NCBI GenBank assembly: GCA_910585805.1
Contig: CAJUFB010000018.1
Location: 1-64,000, forward strand
Direction of reading: 5' to 3'
From: an uncultured Acetatifactor sp.
Lineage (GTDB): Bacteria; Bacillota; Clostridia; Lachnospirales; Lachnospiraceae
Length of the DNA stretch: 64,000 nucleotides
The notes under the pieces are model-generated. The model searched no databases and was not told the origin of the DNA. It saw only the letters and a list, made by a program, of their open reading frames with translations. The position numbers and the translations under genes are program-made. This document shows, in pieces, positions 59,888 to 64,000 of this stretch (positions within the stretch are counted from its first letter, which is position 1; each line of letters starts with the position of its first letter).

Positions 59888-61085
59888 GCGTATCCTCCAT
59901 CCGCAGAATTTGCCTGCGGTACTCTGTGGGATTGTAACCGGTATAGAGACGGAAATTAATAAAAAAACGATTGCGGCTCTGGTAGCCGACTTTTTTGGCG
60001 ATATCTCCGACTTTCATGCGTGTTCCCAGCAATTCTACAGCTTTCTGCATCCTTATGGTAGTGAGATAGTCAATAAAACTCAGGCCGGTTTTCTGCTTGA
60101 AAAAACGGCTGAAGTAGGCAGAGGAGAGAAATACGGCGTCCGCCACATCCTCTCTTGTCAGGTCGTCCTGAAAATGCGCCTGGATGTAGGACATTGCTTT
60201 CTGGATTACAATATCGTCATCTCCGGTTACATTTTCCGGACGGATATTGCGTTTTCCGTCATCCAGGGGGGCGGGAGCGGCGGACATGGCTTCCAGGTTC
60301 TCGAAGGAAGACAGTATTTGCAGGCCGCAGTCAAAATGCAGCAAATGATAGAGGGCGCTGCACAGTTCTTCCGGGCACAGCACAGGAATCTGCCGCATGG
60401 ACAGCACTATAAAATAATAGCGCATTCCGCTTCGGAACAAATGGCAGACGCTGTATTCAGGGAGGAGCATGCGCAATCCGTTCAGCAGAGAAACTGCCAG
60501 CTTTTCCCTGCCGTACTTCCACTGGGTCAGGGTATCGTTCTTCTCCAGGGTGAGCGCTGCCAGGCAGCCTTTATAATCGGAGATGGCTCCTTCCAGTGAA
60601 AGCTGTTCAAAACGTTTCGCAGCTTCTTTTGAATCTTTCAGCAACCCCCCGATCATATCAATGAAAAATAACTGGATTTCCTCTTCATTCACATCCGTCT
60701 CCAGATGCAGGGAGTCCAGATGCTTCTGGGCACTGTTCAGATTCTGAGAAAGTTCTTCGAAATCCAGAGGTTTCAGAAGATAATTGACAACGCCGTATCG
60801 TATGGCTTTTTTCGCGTATTCGAACTCGCTGTAACCGCTGATGATGATGGTGAGAATGCCCGGATAGCTTTCAGAGATATGCCTGGACAGCTCCAGGCCG
60901 TCCATACGTGGCATGCGGATGTCTGTAATTACCACGCTCACCGGATTTTCACGCAGGAACCGCAGAGCATCGGCACCATTTGAAAATATGCCGCTGACTC
61001 TGAACTCCGGATGTTTTTTCTGAATATATCCGCTGACTGCAATTCTGGTGATTTCTTCGTCGTCTACAATTATAATTGGATACAT
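59868..61085 (-). CDS. YesN-type response regulator with AraC DNA-binding domain
   Basis: 405 residues from ATG 61085 (AGGAGG 9 bases upstream). Receiver with DDEEITRI, Asp near 54 in VVITDIRMPRMDG and Lys in LLKPLDF. C-terminal AraC pair of HTH motifs (DVADAVFLSSAYFSRFFKQKTGLSFIDYL and KKVGYQSRNRFFINFRLYTGYNPTEYRR). Divergent from the CUT1 transporter genes, which it probably activates. Confidence 0.94.
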   Translation of the reverse strand: MYPIIIVDDEEITRIAVSGYIQKKHPEFRVSGIFSNGADALRFLRENPVSVVITDIRMPRMDGLELSRHISESYPGILTIIISGYSEFEYAKKAIRYGVVNYLLKPLDFEELSQNLNSAQKHLDSLHLETDVNEEEIQLFFIDMIGGLLKDSKEAAKRFEQLSLEGAISDYKGCLAALTLEKNDTLTQWKYGREKLAVSLLNGLRMLLPEYSVCHLFRSGMRYYFIVLSMRQIPVLCPEELCSALYHLLHFDCGLQILSSFENLEAMSAAPAPLDDGKRNIRPENVTGDDDIVIQKAMSYIQAHFQDDLTREDVADAVFLSSAYFSRFFKQKTGLSFIDYLTTIRMQKAVELLGTRMKVGDIAKKVGYQSRNRFFINFRLYTGYNPTEYRRQILRMEDTHEEAEE

Positions 61086-61273
61086 ATACAATACCTCCTG
61101 TTCCGGTTCCGTAACCGTCCCCCGATACTGTACCATACCTTTGTCGTGCTTTCAACCTGCCTGGTCACAAAGGGTTACGAAAATCACAAAAGGGTACTAA
61201 GGGGGATTTTTTATGATACGAAAAGGAGCGCTAAGTAACAAAACGCCACTGGAAGAAGCTGTTCCAAAAGGCT

Positions 61274-61279
61274 TATAAT
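61274..61279 (+). promoter_or_regulatory. -10 box of the CUT1 transporter operon
   Basis: Perfect TATAAT 40 bases before the permease start, with no recognisable -35 at normal distance. Consistent with activation by the adjacent YesN-type regulator. Confidence 0.45.
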
Positions 61280-61318
61280 ATCATCATAAAAGACAACAGG
61301 ACACAAGGAGAGAGACGG

Positions 61319-62257
61319 ATGAAAGCCAGGGTAAAACAAAAAGGGACAGCCTCCGGCAGGGTGGCGCGAAGAGAAAACTTCCATTTGAATCTGATGGTAC
61401 TTCCGGGGATACTGCTGTTCCTGGTCTTTAATTACCTTCCGATGGCGGGTATTGTCATTGCATTTAAGGATTACAATCCCAACCTGGGGATTCTGGACAG
61501 TCCATGGTGCGGCCTGAAGAACTTTACCTTTTTCTTCACATCCCAGGATGCGGCCAGGGTTATCGGCAATACAGTCCTGTACAGCATCACATTCCTGATC
61601 GTGGATCTGATAGCGGGCGTGGGGCTGGCGCTGATGTTCTACAACCTGAGATCCAGGAAGGCGTTAAAATTTTACAATACGGTGGTGATCCTGCCCAGGT
61701 TCATGTCGGCGGTTATCGTGGCGTTTATCGTATTTATCATTTTAAATCCTTCTTACGGCATTGCCAACCAGGTCATTAAGGCACTGGGAGGGAGCGGGAT
61801 TCAATGGTATATGAAGCCGGGGTACTGGCCGGTGATACTGACGATTACCCATGTATGGCAGACCGTGGGCATGAACAGTATCATCTATTATGCCTCGCTG
61901 ATGGGGATGGATGAGTCGTTACTGGAAGCTGCGGCACTGGATGGTGCAAATAAGCGGCAACAGACCTGGTATGTGGTCATACCCCATCTGATTCCGGTGA
62001 TGGTGATTACGACCATTCTGGCCCTCGGACATCTGTTTTCGGGAGATTTCGGACTGTTTTACCAGGTTCCGAAAGACGTGGGATTATTGTACACCACCAC
62101 GGACATCATCAATACATATACATTCAGGGCGCTGCAGAACGGTGCACTGGAGAAATCCACAGCGGTGGGTCTGTTCCAGTCCGTCACCGGCCTGCTGCTT
62201 GTAACAGGAACCAATGCGCTGGTCCGCAAGATCAGCCCTGACAACAGTCTATTCTGA
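61319..62257 (+). CDS. CUT1 ABC sugar permease, LplB type
   Basis: 312 residues, six helices, with the permease EAA motif DGANKRQQTWYVVIPHLIPVMV near residue 210. LplB-like proteins import polysaccharide fragments without a gene for the ATPase beside them. AAGGAG precedes the ATG. First gene of the importer operon. Confidence 0.93.
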   Translation: MKARVKQKGTASGRVARRENFHLNLMVLPGILLFLVFNYLPMAGIVIAFKDYNPNLGILDSPWCGLKNFTFFFTSQDAARVIGNTVLYSITFLIVDLIAGVGLALMFYNLRSRKALKFYNTVVILPRFMSAVIVAFIVFIILNPSYGIANQVIKALGGSGIQWYMKPGYWPVILTITHVWQTVGMNSIIYYASLMGMDESLLEAAALDGANKRQQTWYVVIPHLIPVMVITTILALGHLFSGDFGLFYQVPKDVGLLYTTTDIINTYTFRALQNGALEKSTAVGLFQSVTGLLLVTGTNALVRKISPDNSLF

Positions 62258-62291
62258 GAAGTCCCGGCAAGGCGGGCAAAGGAGATTCGGC

Positions 62292-63176
62292 ATGAGAAAA
62301 AAGAAAAAAATCCCCACCGGACAGATTGTACTGCATATTCTGTTCCTGCTCATGGTGGTCATGTATATCGTCCCTTTTCTGATGGTGTTATCCATTTCGT
62401 TTACGGACGAGGTATCTCTGGTACGGGACGGATATCATCTGATTCCCAGGGAATTCTCGCTGAGCGCATACAAGATGGTGTTCAGTGATCCCACACAGAT
62501 ATTTCATTCTTACCGAACCACCATTATTTTCACGGCGGTTTCTACTTTCCTGGCCGTGGTGGTGATGGGGGTGATGGCATACCCGCTGTCCAGGCCAAAT
62601 TACCGGTTTAACCGGCCGGTATCCTTTTTCGTACTGTTTACCATGCTGTTCAGCGGAGGCATGGTGCCTTCTTACCTGTTGATTGTAAAGTATCTGCATT
62701 TGAACAACACCATGTGGGTCTATATCCTGCCGGGACTGGTATCGGCATATAACCTGATCATTATCAGGACCAATTACAAGAGCCTGCCGGTGGAGCTGAT
62801 AGAAGCGGCGAAGATTGACGGCGCGGGAGAGTTGTATATCTGTTTCAGAATCGTGATGCCGTTGTGTAAACCGGTACTGGCCAGTATAGGCTTTCTGTTC
62901 CTGGTAAATAAGTGGAATGACTGGAATACGGCGCTTTTGTACATCACGAAGCCGGAGCTGTATTCCCTGCAGTATCTGCTGCAGAAGATTCTGAAGGAAG
63001 CGGAATATCTGAAACAGTTGGCTGAGACGGGGCAGCTGATGGGAGGGGAGGTTTTTCCTTCGGAAAGTTTCCGCTATGCCATGGCAATGGTGGCGGCGGG
63101 TCCCGTGCTGTGTATCTTCCCCTTCTTCCAGAAGTATTTCTCCAAAGGAATGACACTGGGAGGCGTAAAGGGTTAA
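62292..63176 (+). CDS. CUT1 ABC sugar permease, YcjP/YtcP type
   Basis: 294 residues, six helices, EAA motif VELIEAAKIDGAGELYICFRIVMPLCKP near residue 190. Start 62292 has AAGGAG at proper distance. Forms the permease pair with the preceding gene, 34 bases upstream. Confidence 0.93.
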   Translation: MRKKKKIPTGQIVLHILFLLMVVMYIVPFLMVLSISFTDEVSLVRDGYHLIPREFSLSAYKMVFSDPTQIFHSYRTTIIFTAVSTFLAVVVMGVMAYPLSRPNYRFNRPVSFFVLFTMLFSGGMVPSYLLIVKYLHLNNTMWVYILPGLVSAYNLIIIRTNYKSLPVELIEAAKIDGAGELYICFRIVMPLCKPVLASIGFLFLVNKWNDWNTALLYITKPELYSLQYLLQKILKEAEYLKQLAETGQLMGGEVFPSESFRYAMAMVAAGPVLCIFPFFQKYFSKGMTLGGVKG

Positions 63177-63240
63177 AACGGTTTGACAAAGGGGAATACT
63201 CGTTACCATATCTAAAGCTGATAAAAAGGAGAGAAAAGTT

Positions 63241-64000
63241 ATGAAGAAAGTAAAACAGCTGGCAGCACTTGGTTTATCTGTGGCAATGATTGCGGGGCTT
63301 TGCGCCTGCGGAGACAATGGCGGACAGGAAGGGAGCAGCACACCGGACAGCGGAGTACAGGACTCATCCGCACAGGAATCCTCATCGCAGGACTCTTCCC
63401 AGGAGCCTTCCTCCCAGGAAGCTGCTTCAAATGAGACGCAGGAGAGCGGGAAACCCGTGACTTTGGAATGGTGGTATCGGGGCAACGGGGTCCAGAAGGA
63501 TACGGAGATGGTAGAAGATGCCTTTAACGAACTGCTTCAGACCTATCCGGGGATGGAGAATGTAACGGTCCATTTCAACTGCTATACCGGAGGAGAGTAC
63601 AAAAATTCCGTGATTCTGGCCCAGTCTGCCAGTCAGCAGATTGACATTCTGAACACTGTGGGGCTTGATTTTGCGGAGGAGGTAGAAAAGGGTTCTTTCC
63701 TGGCGCTGGATGATTATCTTTCGTCCAATGAAGCTCTGAAGGGAGAACTTCCGGATTGGCTGTGGGAGCTGGGCAGCATCGACGGGCATACCTATATCGT
63801 GCCCAATTACCAGAGAGCGGCTAATATGATGTATTTCATAACGCCCAAAGAGTATATGGACAAATACGGCGATATAGATGCAATGAGAGAAGTATTTCAG
63901 GACAAAGACCGTAATGTGGAGACCGTGGCGGCGACACTGGAAGAGTATTGTGCGGCCGTGCAGGCAGGAGAGGGGACACAGAAATACATGCCGTCGCTCG
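63241..64000 (+). CDS. Extracellular sugar-binding lipoprotein (cut by window end)
   Basis: First 253 residues of a CUT1 solute-binding protein. Signal peptide with lipobox GLCAC (Cys near 23), then a Ser/Gln/Glu-rich linker to about 70, and the start of the binding domain (VTLEWWYRGNGVQKDTEMVEDAFNELLQTYPGMENV). The stop is beyond 64000. It completes the importer with the two permeases. GGAG lies 8 bases before the ATG. Confidence 0.92.
   Translation, partial: MKKVKQLAALGLSVAMIAGLCACGDNGGQEGSSTPDSGVQDSSAQESSSQDSSQEPSSQEAASNETQESGKPVTLEWWYRGNGVQKDTEMVEDAFNELLQTYPGMENVTVHFNCYTGGEYKNSVILAQSASQQIDILNTVGLDFAEEVEKGSFLALDDYLSSNEALKGELPDWLWELGSIDGHTYIVPNYQRAANMMYFITPKEYMDKYGDIDAMREVFQDKDRNVETVAATLEEYCAAVQAGEGTQKYMPSL

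Noticed and set aside
1..64000. CRISPR arrays
   Set aside because: No regularly spaced 24-40 base repeats with unique spacers were seen; the tandem repeats at 22.5-22.8 kb are within a coding frame and gapless.

Overview
The window looks like the chromosome of a spore-forming, anaerobic Firmicute of the Lachnospiraceae type. The support is a moderately GC-rich Gram-positive gene style with AGGAGG-type ribosome binding sites, a GerA-type germinant receptor subunit and YtaF (sporulation), rubrerythrin/rubredoxin/PerR (anaerobic oxidative stress), a YesMN-controlled CUT1 sugar transporter and many families typical of Clostridia. The assignment rests on gene content only, not on a 16S gene.

Layout. 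0-3 kb: a minus-strand pantothenate/CoA operon (ECF S component, coaX, coaBC). 3.3-5.4 kb: a FIST sensor protein and a membrane-free chemotaxis signalling protein. 5.6-12.7 kb: an MMPL exporter overlapping a large surface GLUG protein, with a divergent TetR regulator. 12.8-16.3 kb: GH29 fucosidase, a DUF3048 lipoprotein, a DUF3810 pseudogene and two tRNA-Gly genes. 16.7-21.3 kb: GerA-like protein, YtaF, a YwlG-like protein, murG and a TSCPD protein. 21.6-22.9 kb: a repeat-bearing membrane protein. 23-29.3 kb: a partly AT-rich accessory locus with a candidate sRNA, a large regulator with two HTH-like segments, a small secreted peptide, a Gly/Ser-rich secreted protein and an ABC exporter. It resembles a peptide-pheromone-controlled secreted-peptide system. 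29.5-36.5 kb: a 2-hydroxyacid dehydrogenase, GtrA, a GT39-like membrane protein, mtnN, luxS, an AAA ATPase pair and rubredoxin. 36.7-42.4 kb: a three-gene ABC transporter, a BrnT/BrnA-type pair, pgi and a TPR remnant.

42.4-49.2 kb is a clearly delimited, AT-rich integrative element. It is bounded by 115-bp direct repeats (114/115 identical) derived from the 3' end of the rubrerythrin gene. It carries a tyrosine integrase, a serine resolvase, an XRE repressor, several small unknown proteins, and repeated TCCACY motifs at both ends that look like integrase arm sites. Rubrerythrin and perR follow.

50.3-57.3 kb holds a VanG-like D-Ala-D-X ligase and a VanT-like membrane acyltransferase/alanine-racemase fusion with an unusual linker of about 300 disordered residues. 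They lie divergent from a sensor kinase and OmpR-type regulator. No vanX/Y/XY homologue is visible. 57.4-64 kb holds a YesL-like protein, the YesM/YesN two-component system and a CUT1 ABC sugar importer whose binding-protein gene runs off the window end.
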